NCBI GenBank assembly: GCA_001282665.1
Contig: LN874947.1
Span: 105,774-169,773, forward strand
Direction: 5' to 3'
DNA: 64,000 nt
Source: Clostridiales bacterium mt11
GTDB lineage: Bacteria > Bacillota > Clostridia > Tissierellales > Tepidimicrobiaceae
Program-made: the position numbers and the translations under genes
Part shown: positions 19,417-28,662 of the stretch, in pieces
How the letters are laid out: the number at the start of each line of letters is the position of its first letter
How positions within the stretch are numbered: position 1 is the stretch's first letter
Notes under the pieces: generated by a model
The model's input: the letters and a program-made list of their open reading frames with translations, nothing else
Told to the model about the DNA's origin: nothing
The model's database searches: none

Positions 19417-21108
19417 TTATTTTATTGATTCTATTCTATCCATAGCCACTCTTTCAATATTCTTAATCTTATTTTCCGATGTAATCCTATCCTTTCCTTT
19501 TGAATATATATATATTTTAATCTTTGGCTCCGTTCCCGATGGTCTTACTGCATACCATGAGCCATCATCAAAGAAATATTTTAAAACATTGGATTTAGGA
19601 TTTCCAGTTTCGTCCTTTAAATAATCTATGGTCTTTATAAGTTTCATATCATCTATAGCTGTTATAGGGCTACTCCTAAATGAATCCATTATTCTATCAA
19701 TTCTTTGACTTCCTTCTACACCCTCTAATACTATGGAAATCAATTTTTCAAAATAATAACCATGTAGTTTGTATAATTCTTCTAGTTTATCTAATAAGGT
19801 TTTGCCTTCCTTTTTATAGTAAGCTGCCATTTCAGCTATTAGCATAGATGAAATAACTCCATCCTTATCTCTTACTATAGTGCTATATACATATCCTATA
19901 CTCTCTTCATATCCAAATATAAATTCTCGTTCCTCAGTTTTATCGAACTCGTTTGCCTTGTTGCATATATGCTTAAAACCAGTGAGGGTTTCTATGGTAG
20001 CTACATTATAATGATCCGCAATAGCCCTGCTTAAATCTCCAGTTACTATAGATTTTACTATGGCACCGTTTTCTGGTATAGTATCATCTTTATGCCTTGA
20101 TGACAATATGTAATTTACCAATAAAGCTCCAGTTTGGTTCCCATTTAAAGGTACATACTCTCCATTATTATCCCTTACCATACAAGCTACCCTATCGCAA
20201 TCTGGATCTGTTGCTATTAGTATATCGGCATCCTTTTCCTTCCCAAATCTTTTAGCATAATCAAATGCCTTTACATCTTCGGGATTGGGATATCCTACTG
20301 TTGTAAAATCTGGATCAGGATTTTCCTGCTCTGGTACTACAAAAACATTGGTAAAACCTCTTTCTCTCAATATCCTTCTAACCAACTTATTTCCAGTACC
20401 ATTTAATGGAGTATATACAACTTTTATATCCTTATCTATATCTTCATTTAAGGATAATTTCTTTACCTTCTCTATATATTCGTTATCGATTTCTTCTCCA
20501 ATATAGTTTATTAAACCCTTATTCAATCCTTCTTCCAAATCCATTAACCTTATACTAGAAAAATCATCAATTTTATTGATATTGTTAAGTATTTCTTCTG
20601 CTATATCATCTAATATTTGAGAGCCTTCCTCCCAATATACTTTATATCCATTATAATCTTTAGGATTATGACTTGCAGTAAGTACTATACCAGAAATGGT
20701 TTTTAGCTTTCTAATGGTATAGGATAATAATGGAGTAGGTCTTATATCTTCAAATAAATATACCTTTATACCATTGGAAGCTAAAACCCTAGCAGCCATT
20801 TCAGCAAACTCCTTAGAAAAATGTCTTACATCATAGGCTATAGCGACTCCTCTATCCATAGCGATCTTTCCTTTACTAACAATAGTATCTGCTAATCCTT
20901 GAGTCGCTAAGGAAACGGTGTACCTATTCATTCTATTAGTACCTGCACCAATTTTACCTCTTAATCCAGCAGTTCCAAAGGTTAAATCTTGATGAAATCT
21001 ATCTTCAATTTCTTTTTCATCATTCTTAATGGATTCTAATTCATTTCTAGTAATTTCATCAAAATATTTATTATTTAACCAAAAATTGTATTTTTCTATG
21101 TAATTCAT
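19417..21108 (-). CDS. pgcA: Phosphoglucomutase/phosphomannomutase family (PgcA-like)
   Basis: A 563-aa alpha-D-phosphohexomutase, the usual length for the B. subtilis PgcA group. The phospho-serine loop TASHNPKDYNGYKVYW, the metal loop TDPDCDRVA and the sugar loop GYEESIGY are visible, and the C-terminal phosphate-binding loop RPSGTEPKIKIY is present. It interconverts glucose-6-P and glucose-1-P in the cytoplasm. A strong AGGAGG ribosome site precedes ATG 21108. Upstream of the nucleotidyltransferase and glucan synthase genes, it would feed G1P into NDP-glucose. Unlike the mutase domain in the next gene, all catalytic loops here are intact. Confidence 0.93.
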   Translation of the reverse strand: MNYIEKYNFWLNNKYFDEITRNELESIKNDEKEIEDRFHQDLTFGTAGLRGKIGAGTNRMNRYTVSLATQGLADTIVSKGKIAMDRGVAIAYDVRHFSKEFAEMAARVLASNGIKVYLFEDIRPTPLLSYTIRKLKTISGIVLTASHNPKDYNGYKVYWEEGSQILDDIAEEILNNINKIDDFSSIRLMDLEEGLNKGLINYIGEEIDNEYIEKVKKLSLNEDIDKDIKVVYTPLNGTGNKLVRRILRERGFTNVFVVPEQENPDPDFTTVGYPNPEDVKAFDYAKRFGKEKDADILIATDPDCDRVACMVRDNNGEYVPLNGNQTGALLVNYILSSRHKDDTIPENGAIVKSIVTGDLSRAIADHYNVATIETLTGFKHICNKANEFDKTEEREFIFGYEESIGYVYSTIVRDKDGVISSMLIAEMAAYYKKEGKTLLDKLEELYKLHGYYFEKLISIVLEGVEGSQRIDRIMDSFRSSPITAIDDMKLIKTIDYLKDETGNPKSNVLKYFFDDGSWYAVRPSGTEPKIKIYIYSKGKDRITSENKIKNIERVAMDRIESIK

Positions 21109-21290
21109 ATCTTTTACCTCCTAAAGCACTGTTATCTATTTGTTATATTATACCACAAGATAACAGTATATAATCAAGTCTAGGAAACTTAAAGCTTGTT
21201 TGTTTATATTCAAATCAAAAAATTCTTGATGCTATTTAATTCTATGCTATAATTAAATAGAAAAAAATATAAGCAGTAAAGGAGACATAT

Positions 21291-21989
21291 ATGTTAAAAA
21301 TAACAAGCCTGAACAAAAAGTACCATAAGATAGAAGCAGTTAAAAACGTAAATCTTACAGTAGATAATGGCAATATCATAATACTACTTGGACCAAATGG
21401 CGCAGGTAAAAGTACTATAATTAAGTCCATTGTAGGATTATTGAAATATACTGGTTCTATAGAGATAAACGGATTTTCAAACAAAAGTGTAGAGGCTAAA
21501 AGAGAATTTTCTTATATTCCAGAAACACCAGCTCTATATGATCTATTAACAGTTGAGGAGCATATAGAATTTATAACGAAGGCCTATAATATAAAAGATT
21601 ACAAAGAAAAAGCAAAGGTTCTTTTGGAAAGATTTGATATGGTAGGTAAAAAGGACAAATTAGGAAAAGAACTTTCCAAGGGTATGCAGCAGAAAGTAAG
21701 TATTATTTGTGGACTAATTACAAATCCAAATTTAATACTCTTCGACGAACCCATGATAGGATTAGATCCTAAGGCTATTAAAGAATTAAAGTCTATCTTT
21801 TTAGAACTAAAATCTCAGGGAAAAACTGTAATCATAAGTACTCATATTATAGATTCTATTACAGATATATGGGACAAAGTCTTTATAATGAAAGATGGAG
21901 AAATAATTTTTAGGGGAAGCAAAGAAGAGTTAAATGCAAGAAATGAAAATCTAGAGGATATTTTCTTTAAAGCAACGGGGGTTATGTAA
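21291..21989 (+). CDS. ABC transporter ATPase (drug/lantibiotic export type)
   Basis: A 232-aa ATPase with Walker A GPNGAGKST near residues 34-42, signature LSKGMQQK and Walker B NLILFDEPMIGLD. GGAGAC lies upstream of its ATG. One base separates it from the permease gene. Divergent from pgcA. The substrate is unknown. Confidence 0.9.
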   Translation: MLKITSLNKKYHKIEAVKNVNLTVDNGNIIILLGPNGAGKSTIIKSIVGLLKYTGSIEINGFSNKSVEAKREFSYIPETPALYDLLTVEEHIEFITKAYNIKDYKEKAKVLLERFDMVGKKDKLGKELSKGMQQKVSIICGLITNPNLILFDEPMIGLDPKAIKELKSIFLELKSQGKTVIISTHIIDSITDIWDKVFIMKDGEIIFRGSKEELNARNENLEDIFFKATGVM

Positions 21990-21990
21990 T

Positions 21991-23547
21991 ATGACAGCCA
22001 TTAGCTATTTACTAAAAAGAACTAAAATTAACTCTCTCAAAGAACTAAAAAAACACCCTCTTAAACTAGTATCCTATATATTATTTCTTGCTTTAATTGT
22101 ATTTTATATGGTAAAAGGTAAAGAAATAAACCAAAATACATGGGATAATAGTATTCAAATTTTTAATGGAATTTTTCTAGTCCTAACTTCATTTTTAGTA
22201 CTTTCAGCCATAAAAAATGGAAACGAAAAGGGTAGCTCACTATTTAGAATGGCTGATGTAAATTTTTTATTTCCTGCACCTATTAAATCTCAAAAAATAT
22301 TAATATATGGATTTATACAGCAAATATTTACAAGCTTAATCTTTGTTCTAGTCGTAATTTTCCAAATTCCAAATATCCATATGTTTTTTCCAGTTCAAAA
22401 TTATGGTGGAATTTTAATTGCAGGAAATGTGTTTTTGTTAAACTTTCTATGTGGCATTTTAAGTATCTTCATTTATTCCATTGGAAGTTTAAAAGCAAAT
22501 AATAAGAAAATAATAAAAAGCATATTATATGGAAGCATTTTTTTATTTGCTCTAGGAGCAATATATAACATATTTAAATCTGGAGATATTGTAGCTGGAA
22601 TACTTGATTATCTAAATATGCCATTTTTTAAATATATACCTATAATAGGTTGGATTTTAAATATCTTTAATAGTGCAATCTATGGTGCAAATTTTAACAC
22701 TTTAATTTATGCTATTTTAACCATGGGGTTCTCTGGATTATTAATATTTATATTATATCGTTTAGATTTAGATTATTATGAAGATGTTTTAGACACTACC
22801 TTAACCAAGGAGGAATTATTTGCTAGAGCAAAAGAAGGAAAAACTGGATATAATCCTAAGTTAAAGATTAGAAAAGTTAAAGGAAATATAAAATATACTG
22901 GTGCTAAAGCTATTTTATCCAAGCAAATATTAGAAGCTAAAAAAACAGGGCTGGTATTTGCCAATTTAACTACTTTAATAACAGCCGTAGTAGCTTTTAT
23001 ATATGCCTATTTCTCTAGAAATAAAAATATAATTTCACTACTATATATGCTTACCTATATGAATTTACTTTTACTATCTACAACTACATGGGCAATGGAA
23101 CTTAAAAATCATTATATTTTTTTAATTCCAGAACCCTCTAGGAAAAAAGTTTTTTATGCTACATTTTTAGAAGTCCTTAAATCCTTTATAAATGGGATAA
23201 TAATCTTTACTATAGCTGCAATAATGTTTAAAGAAAATCTATTTTTAGGAATAATCATGGCAATTACCTATACTAGTTTTTCAGCCTTAATATTATATTC
23301 TGATTTAATCCTTAGAAGAATATTGGGAGGTAAACTAAATGTACTGGTCGAAAGGTTTCTAAGATTTTTAATTATAATTATCTTTATACTACCTGGAATA
23401 ATATTATCATTTATTGCAGGCAGTAAATTTAATCTTTATATTGGTAGGTATGGAGAATATCTGATTTTAATTATATATAATATTTTAATTTCTTCATTAT
23501 TTATATTTTTATCTAAGGGAATATTTGAAAGGATTGAAATGGATTAA
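21991..23547 (+). CDS. ABC exporter permease (ABC-2-like, putative ABC exporter family)
   Basis: A 518-aa integral membrane protein with about twelve hydrophobic segments in two clusters (roughly residues 25-255 and 325-515). The charged linker between them holds DLDYYEDVLDTTLTKEELFARAKEGK, typical of the putative ABC_export family of Firmicutes. It starts one nt after the ATPase stops, so both belong to one transporter. Substrate and role are unknown; regulators are not adjacent. Confidence 0.8.
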   Translation: MTAISYLLKRTKINSLKELKKHPLKLVSYILFLALIVFYMVKGKEINQNTWDNSIQIFNGIFLVLTSFLVLSAIKNGNEKGSSLFRMADVNFLFPAPIKSQKILIYGFIQQIFTSLIFVLVVIFQIPNIHMFFPVQNYGGILIAGNVFLLNFLCGILSIFIYSIGSLKANNKKIIKSILYGSIFLFALGAIYNIFKSGDIVAGILDYLNMPFFKYIPIIGWILNIFNSAIYGANFNTLIYAILTMGFSGLLIFILYRLDLDYYEDVLDTTLTKEELFARAKEGKTGYNPKLKIRKVKGNIKYTGAKAILSKQILEAKKTGLVFANLTTLITAVVAFIYAYFSRNKNIISLLYMLTYMNLLLLSTTTWAMELKNHYIFLIPEPSRKKVFYATFLEVLKSFINGIIIFTIAAIMFKENLFLGIIMAITYTSFSALILYSDLILRRILGGKLNVLVERFLRFLIIIIFILPGIILSFIAGSKFNLYIGRYGEYLILIIYNILISSLFIFLSKGIFERIEMD

Positions 23548-23569
23548 ACCAGGGATACCCCTGGTTTAA
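23544..23569. terminator. Compact bidirectional terminator containing both stop codons
   Basis: TTAAACCAGGG (23544-23554) pairs with CCCTGGTTTAA (23559-23569), 4-nt loop. The TAA of the plus-strand permease and the TAA of the minus-strand chemoreceptor both lie inside the stem. Confidence 0.8.
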
Positions 23570-25647
23570 TCACATTTAAAACTTACTATAATTTCACTTA
23601 AGTCTTCTACAGTTTTTAATAAATTATCCGTATTACCAGATATAGTTTCTATAGTTGCCGCCTGTTCTTCCATAGAAGCTGCCAATTCTTCTGTGGATGC
23701 TGCTGTTTCTTGTGTTACTGAGGATATACTTTCTATAGAACTTATAACTTCTTCTTTATCTTCATCTATAACTCCTAGTCCAGTACTTAATCCTTTTATA
23801 GCTTTAATAGATTCCATCGTAGTAGAATATATATTTTTAAAAGCTTTGTTGGAATCTTCTAAAGAAATATTTACATCTTTCATAGCTTTTTCTGATATAT
23901 CCATGTTTTCCTTGGTTATCTCCACTTCTTGTTGAATAAGGTATAATATTTCTTCAATATTCTCAGTAGCATGGCCAGTTTCTTCTGATAATTTTCTTAT
24001 TTCTTCTGCCACAACTGCAAACCCTCTACCCGCTTCTCCTGCTCTAGCTGCTTCAATAGCTGCATTTAATGCTAACAAATTAGTTTGCTCTGAAATTTCA
24101 TTTATAGAAGTCAATATATTTCCTATGGATTGAGATTTTTCCAATAATGAATTAATATTTTGGGCTACTATGCTAGTAGAACTATTTGTTACATGAATTT
24201 TTTCTGCCATATTATCTAGTGCCTTACTGCCTTCTCTAGTCATTTTCCCTGCATCCATAGAATTCCTAGTAGCTACTTCCCCATTTTCTACTGCAGTAGC
24301 TATTTCTTTAGCTAATTTTATTAATTTTGTAGCTCCAGTTTCAGCATCTGTTGCTTGTCCTGCGGCAGCACGAGCTAATTCATCTACAGTAGCAGTTACT
24401 TCATTAATAGATTCACTAGTTTCCGTAGTAGCTTCATGTAGATAATTGGCACTTTCCACAATATTCATAATAACATTTTCTAAAGTCTTAATTATATGCC
24501 TTAATTCTTCCCTAAGAGATACTGTAGCTTTAAGTATAGAGCCTATTTCATCTTCTCTTTTTAAAATATTTTTTATTTCTTTAGTTTCTTCTATATCCCT
24601 TAAATCCAATTGAGCTGTAGTATTTAGGATATCCGTAACCATAACTATAGGATTAGAAATTTTCTTTCCCGCAACTAAAGAGAATAATACTGCTAAAATA
24701 ATAGATACAGCCATAACTAACCAGATAATATATAGAGTATCATACATACTATCTAATATCTCACGCCTTGGAGCTGTTAAAACTATGATTTTCCCATCCC
24801 TTAATTTTGCAAAAGACATTAACTTTTTTTCTCCATTAAAACTAGTTTCTATAATACCAGAATCTTCATTTTCCATTTTTTCTGCTATAGACTCATATTT
24901 TCCATCATTTATAGTCTTAAAATTACTATTGTTGTCTAACTCGGGATGAACTAAATAGTTAAAATCCTCACTAAGTAAAAATGCATATCCTGTATCATAT
25001 AATTTTATATCTTCAATATATTTAATTGTACTTTCTAAATTTAAATCTAATCTTATTACACCAATTGGAATGGAATTAATTAAAATCGGTGCAGAATAAG
25101 TCGCCACATTTAGCCCTTCATCATTTACATAGGGATTGCTCCAAATGCTTGCCTTTGATTTAAAGGCATCCTTATACCATTTTTCAGAGGAATCTCCTGT
25201 ATCCTTTTTAGATATATCCTTCTGAGCACTACGTTCTATAAATCCCTTATCATTTAACTTCCATGAAGCACCTTCAGTTTTTCCAGTAAACTTATAGTCA
25301 AAAGCCACAGAAACACCTAAACAATCTGGAATCTGTTCAATAATTTTTCTAATCATGGGATCTAATATAGTATCTATATAGCCTTCAAGATATCCATCCT
25401 CTCCCAAGTTGTTAACTTTTATAACTGCATCTGCTAATTGGGAAATGCTTTTATTTGTAGCCTCGTAGATAACTAACCTACTATTGATATTTTCGCTATT
25501 TATTATAGCTTTATCCAGAAGATTTTCCTTTGCTCCTTCTCTTATTGTCCCTATACTCCTATATATACTAGTAGTCCCTATTATTGCAGCCATAGATATG
25601 GAACAAATCAAGACGATCATTATGATTCTAGTACTGATTTTCTTCAC
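23566..25647 (-). CDS. Methyl-accepting chemotaxis protein with dCache sensor
   Basis: About 693 residues. GTG 25647 is preferred: GGGGGT lies about 8 nt upstream, giving an N-terminus KKISTRIIMIVLI that leads straight into the first membrane helix. A large periplasmic-type dCache domain (~30-300) contains FTGKTEGASW and NPYVNDEGLNVATYSAP. A second helix lies near 310, then HAMP, then the signalling domain with the conserved hairpin tip EQTNLLALNAAIEAARAGE. The ligand is unknown. No chemotaxis operon is adjacent, and no CheR-binding pentapeptide is seen at the C-terminus. Confidence 0.92.
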   Translation of the reverse strand: MKKISTRIIMIVLICSISMAAIIGTTSIYRSIGTIREGAKENLLDKAIINSENINSRLVIYEATNKSISQLADAVIKVNNLGEDGYLEGYIDTILDPMIRKIIEQIPDCLGVSVAFDYKFTGKTEGASWKLNDKGFIERSAQKDISKKDTGDSSEKWYKDAFKSKASIWSNPYVNDEGLNVATYSAPILINSIPIGVIRLDLNLESTIKYIEDIKLYDTGYAFLLSEDFNYLVHPELDNNSNFKTINDGKYESIAEKMENEDSGIIETSFNGEKKLMSFAKLRDGKIIVLTAPRREILDSMYDTLYIIWLVMAVSIILAVLFSLVAGKKISNPIVMVTDILNTTAQLDLRDIEETKEIKNILKREDEIGSILKATVSLREELRHIIKTLENVIMNIVESANYLHEATTETSESINEVTATVDELARAAAGQATDAETGATKLIKLAKEIATAVENGEVATRNSMDAGKMTREGSKALDNMAEKIHVTNSSTSIVAQNINSLLEKSQSIGNILTSINEISEQTNLLALNAAIEAARAGEAGRGFAVVAEEIRKLSEETGHATENIEEILYLIQQEVEITKENMDISEKAMKDVNISLEDSNKAFKNIYSTTMESIKAIKGLSTGLGVIDEDKEEVISSIESISSVTQETAASTEELAASMEEQAATIETISGNTDNLLKTVEDLSEIIVSFKCD

Positions 25648-25966
25648 ACATATTACCCCCAATGCTTATGTATTTAATTTAAAATAATATTATGTCTAAT
25701 TATCATTCTAACATTTTTTAGGGACTTTTTCATGGATAACTTTGGTTTTCATGTGAAATGTATGTTTTTTTTAGTTTTTTGTAGGTATTGCTGATCATTA
25801 TAAAGAGTTCTTTCTAATATTTCTTACCTATTCACTTATTTCAGACATTTTAAAAAGCGATTAGGAATTATCCAATCTTACCTATTATTTTTTAATATTA
25901 TAGCATATATTGGTAGAGAAATAAGATAGCCTCATATAAGACTATCTTATTTAATGATCGATTTAA
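25648..25966. other. Intergenic region upstream of the chemoreceptor
   Basis: About 320 bases. It holds the leader of the chemoreceptor (minus strand) and the hairpin at 25919-25952 that ends the small upstream gene. I looked for a GEMM-type c-di-GMP riboswitch, common upstream of such genes, and saw none. Confidence 0.5.
25919..25952 (-). terminator. Hairpin downstream of the 43-aa ORF
   Basis: AAATAAGATAG (25919-25929) pairs with CTATCTTATTT (25942-25952), 12-nt loop, 15 nt beyond the stop codon at 25967. U-rich but with no long U-run. Confidence 0.6.
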
Positions 25967-26098
25967 TTATTTCATCAATTCTTTCATAAGAGTATTAATT
26001 CTCTCACCAATAACATCTTTCCTACCCAATCTGTAAAGTGTCCTTCCAATAGCTGAAATAGTTGATATCAAATAATGAATATCAATATTTCCCATCAT
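25967..26098 (-). CDS. Small hypothetical protein (43 aa)
   Basis: A short ORF starting MMGNIDIHYLISTISAIGRT, with basic residues after it (LYRLGRKD) and an amphipathic tail. An AAAGGAAG ribosome site sits about 9 nt upstream, and hairpins bound it on both sides (25919-25952 and 26130-26170), so it looks like a separate small gene or the last cistron after the aminotransferase. I do not recognise the family. The N-terminal half is mildly hydrophobic but not a clear membrane helix. The strong ribosome site and flanking hairpins support coding; its length limits certainty. Confidence 0.55.
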   Translation of the reverse strand: MMGNIDIHYLISTISAIGRTLYRLGRKDVIGERINTLMKELMK

Positions 26099-26129
26099 CT
26101 ATTCTATCTTCCTTTCTGCTAAAGCAAAT

Positions 26130-26170
26130 AAAGAATAGTTTCTATCCAAAACTAAAAGAAACTATTCTTT
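26130..26170 (-). terminator. Hairpin between aminotransferase and the 43-aa ORF
   Basis: AAAGAATAGTTTCT (26130-26143) pairs perfectly with AGAAACTATTCTTT (26157-26170), 13-nt loop. On the minus strand the stem ends in UUCUUU, giving a likely terminator just after the aminotransferase stop. Confidence 0.7.
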
Positions 26171-26182
26171 ATATTATCTTAA

Positions 26183-27370
26183 TTATCCATTATATACTTT
26201 TAATGCTGCCTCTGTTGCTGCTCCAAAATCGACTCTATGTCCTTGCTGCATAAGGGCATCTCCTAATGCATTCAATAATAATATTACATTATTTCTCTTA
26301 GAGGATTCTCCCATAAGTCCTATTCTCCATACTTTCCCTTTAAAGTCACCTAATCCTCCTCCAATTTCAATCCCATATTTATCTAAAAGATAAGTTCTTG
26401 CTGTAATATCATTAACTCCTTCAGGTATGCTTACTGTATTAAGGGTTGGTAATCTATATTCTTTGTCCTTAACTGCCATACTAAGTCCCATAGCTTCTAT
26501 TCCTGATACAAAAGCATCTGAATTTAGTTGATGTCTTTTAAACCTTTCCTCTAATCCTTCTTCATATATTATAAGCAGTGCTTCTCTTAAAGCATATATC
26601 ATATTTATTGGTGCTGTATGATGATATACCCTTTCTTTTCCCCAATAATTCTTTATCATACTTAAATCCAAATACCAACTTTGAACTTTTGTCTTTCTAT
26701 TGCTAAGTACTTTTAAAGCTTCTTCTCCCATTGTCACTGGTGATAATCCAGGAGGGCAACTTAATGCTTTTTGAGTTCCACTATAACAAGCATCTATTCC
26801 CCAATCGTCAATCTTTAAATCTACTCCACCTAAGGAAGTAACCGCATCAACAACTAAAAGAGCTCCATTTTCTTTGGCAATCTTGGATATCTCTTCGAGA
26901 GGTTGCTTTACCCCTGTAGAGGTTTCCGCATGGACTATACCTACTAATTTTACCTTACCAGAAGCATTTTTAAATGCCTTTTTAACATCTTCTGGATCAA
27001 TCGTCTTACCCCAAGGTGCTTCAACAGATATAACTTCAGCTCCACATCTATCAGCCATATCCCTCAATCGCTGCCCAAATACTCCATTAACACAAATTAT
27101 AGCCCTATCCCCTTCTTCCAATAGATTAACCATTACGGTTTCCATACCTGCACTGCCCGTTCCTGACATTGGAATCGTTAGTTGATTCGTAGTTTGAAAA
27201 GTATATCTAAGTAATTCCATAGTTTCATTTGTTATTTCTAAAAACTTTGAATCCAGATGTCCATACAGAGGATTAGACATTACATTTAATACCCTTGGAG
27301 CAACTTCCACTGGTCCAGGACCTAATAATAGACGGTTTTCAGGTGCTAATTTTTTATACTCTTTTTTCAT
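26183..27370 (-). CDS. Class V aminotransferase (alanine/serine-glyoxylate type)
   Basis: A 395-aa PLP enzyme. N-terminal LLLGPGPVEVAPRVL, cofactor-binding GTGSAGMETVMVNLLEEGD, DAVTSLGG and the PLP-lysine motif YSGTQKALSCPPG near residue 195 match the alanine-glyoxylate / serine-pyruvate / ureidoglycine-glyoxylate branch. GGGGGT precedes ATG 27370. Substrate choice cannot be told from sequence. An IclR regulator gene lies directly upstream on the same strand, a common arrangement for catabolic enzymes, so glyoxylate, serine or purine-derived amino donors are candidates. No other allantoin-pathway genes are nearby. Confidence 0.88.
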   Translation of the reverse strand: MKKEYKKLAPENRLLLGPGPVEVAPRVLNVMSNPLYGHLDSKFLEITNETMELLRYTFQTTNQLTIPMSGTGSAGMETVMVNLLEEGDRAIICVNGVFGQRLRDMADRCGAEVISVEAPWGKTIDPEDVKKAFKNASGKVKLVGIVHAETSTGVKQPLEEISKIAKENGALLVVDAVTSLGGVDLKIDDWGIDACYSGTQKALSCPPGLSPVTMGEEALKVLSNRKTKVQSWYLDLSMIKNYWGKERVYHHTAPINMIYALREALLIIYEEGLEERFKRHQLNSDAFVSGIEAMGLSMAVKDKEYRLPTLNTVSIPEGVNDITARTYLLDKYGIEIGGGLGDFKGKVWRIGLMGESSKRNNVILLLNALGDALMQQGHRVDFGAATEAALKVYNG

Positions 27371-27567
27371 AATAAATACCCCCTAATAAAATTTTTTGAA
27401 TTACCCTTACTATCAAAACTCTTTTTTATTTTTACCATTATTAAATCCTATTTCCTATTATTAAACGTATTATAAGCTAATTTAAAATCTATGTCAATAC
27501 AAACTTATATTGAACTATCTCACTACTTTGAGAAGTGGGGATGTTATTCTAATTATTGATAAAAAAG

Positions 27568-27603
27568 GAATCTCTTATCCATCTAACTCTAGATAAGAGA
27601 TTC
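27568..27603 (-). terminator. Intrinsic terminator of the IclR-family gene
   Basis: GAATCTCTTATC (27568-27579) pairs perfectly with GATAAGAGATTC (27592-27603), 12-nt loop, followed on the minus strand by CCTTTTTTATC. Confidence 0.88.
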
Positions 27604-27618
27604 ATTTCTACTTAATAT

Positions 27619-28404
27619 TTAATCAATAGTTTTTAGATAATCTGTAGCTTCATTCGATATCTTTAATATAATATCTATCCATTTATTTTTATTTTCTTCA
27701 GTAAATCTTGCTGTGGGACCAGATATTGTCATACACGCTATTGCTTCATCATTTAAATCAAATATAGGTGCACCTATACAGCTAACCCCTAATTCCCTTT
27801 CTTCTCTATCAAATCCATAACCATTTTTTCTTATTTCTGAAATCTCTTCAACAAGATCCCTCTTAGTCATTATAGTATTATCCGTATATTTAGTTAGCTC
27901 TATCTTATCTAGTATTAATTCTTGTACTTCTTTAGGTTTGTATGCTAACAAAATTTTCCCTGCAGCTGTACAATGTAATGGAGCAGTAGCTCCTGTTGTA
28001 GTAAACATCTTCACCAGTCTATCGCTTTCTTCTTGGGCAATATACACAATCTTATAATTATCCATAATGGTTAAATTAGCTGTTTCACCAGTGAGTTCTT
28101 TCAGCTTTTTCAAATATGGTTTTAAACTAATAGAAATGTGATTTTGACCATATGCCAACATTCCAATTTGCCAAAGTTTCAGTCCTAATTTGAATTTCTT
28201 GGTTCTTTCATTTTGCACAATTATATTGCATTCTTTTAATGTGTTTAGCAAATGATATGTTGCACTTATCCCATAATCTAATCCATTACTTATTTCAGTA
28301 ACCCCAACTTCCTTTTCTGAATAAGCAATGTATTCAATTACGTCTATAGCCTTTTTTACAGATGCTATGGTTTTTTTCTCTTTTGTTTTTTTATCATTCT
28401 CCAT
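27619..28404 (-). CDS. IclR-family transcriptional regulator
   Basis: A 261-aa regulator with an N-terminal winged helix (VTEISNGLDYGISATYHLLNTL) and the IclR effector domain (APLHCTAAGKILLA, YGFDREERELGVSCIGAPIFD). GGGGGT precedes ATG 28404. It lies upstream of the class V aminotransferase gene with its own terminator between them, so the two are probably separate transcripts with the regulator acting on its neighbour. The effector is unknown. Confidence 0.9.
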   Translation of the reverse strand: MENDKKTKEKKTIASVKKAIDVIEYIAYSEKEVGVTEISNGLDYGISATYHLLNTLKECNIIVQNERTKKFKLGLKLWQIGMLAYGQNHISISLKPYLKKLKELTGETANLTIMDNYKIVYIAQEESDRLVKMFTTTGATAPLHCTAAGKILLAYKPKEVQELILDKIELTKYTDNTIMTKRDLVEEISEIRKNGYGFDREERELGVSCIGAPIFDLNDEAIACMTISGPTARFTEENKNKWIDIILKISNEATDYLKTID

Positions 28405-28612
28405 TATAATACCCCCTATGAATCAAAGCTATAACTATTAATAGTACGTAGTAGACAGACCTATTTTGTACTTTATATTATAAAAACAACGGTATTTGTT
28501 TATTTATCAAACTTTACTACCATCAATAAACTTCCTTTATTAGTATATCACAACTCATATATAAGTTTCCATTATACTAAATAGTTTTGTAAAATCTCCT
28601 AACCCATTAAAA

Positions 28613-28658
28613 ATACAATAGTTATTAAGCTTTGTTAAAAACCTAATAACTATTGTAT
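28613..28658 (-). terminator. Terminator of the hemolysin III gene
   Basis: TACAATAGTTATTA (28614-28627) pairs perfectly with TAATAACTATTGTA (28644-28657); the minus-strand side ends in ATTTTT. Confidence 0.85.
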
Positions 28659-28662
28659 CTTA

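Noticed and set aside
25648..25918. c-di-GMP riboswitch upstream of the chemoreceptor
   Set aside because: The conserved GEMM core and its helices could not be found on the minus strand.
26062..26253. 63-aa plus-strand ORF between chemoreceptor and aminotransferase
   Set aside because: Overlaps the aminotransferase C-terminus and a terminator; the minus-strand 43-aa ORF in the same place has the better ribosome site.
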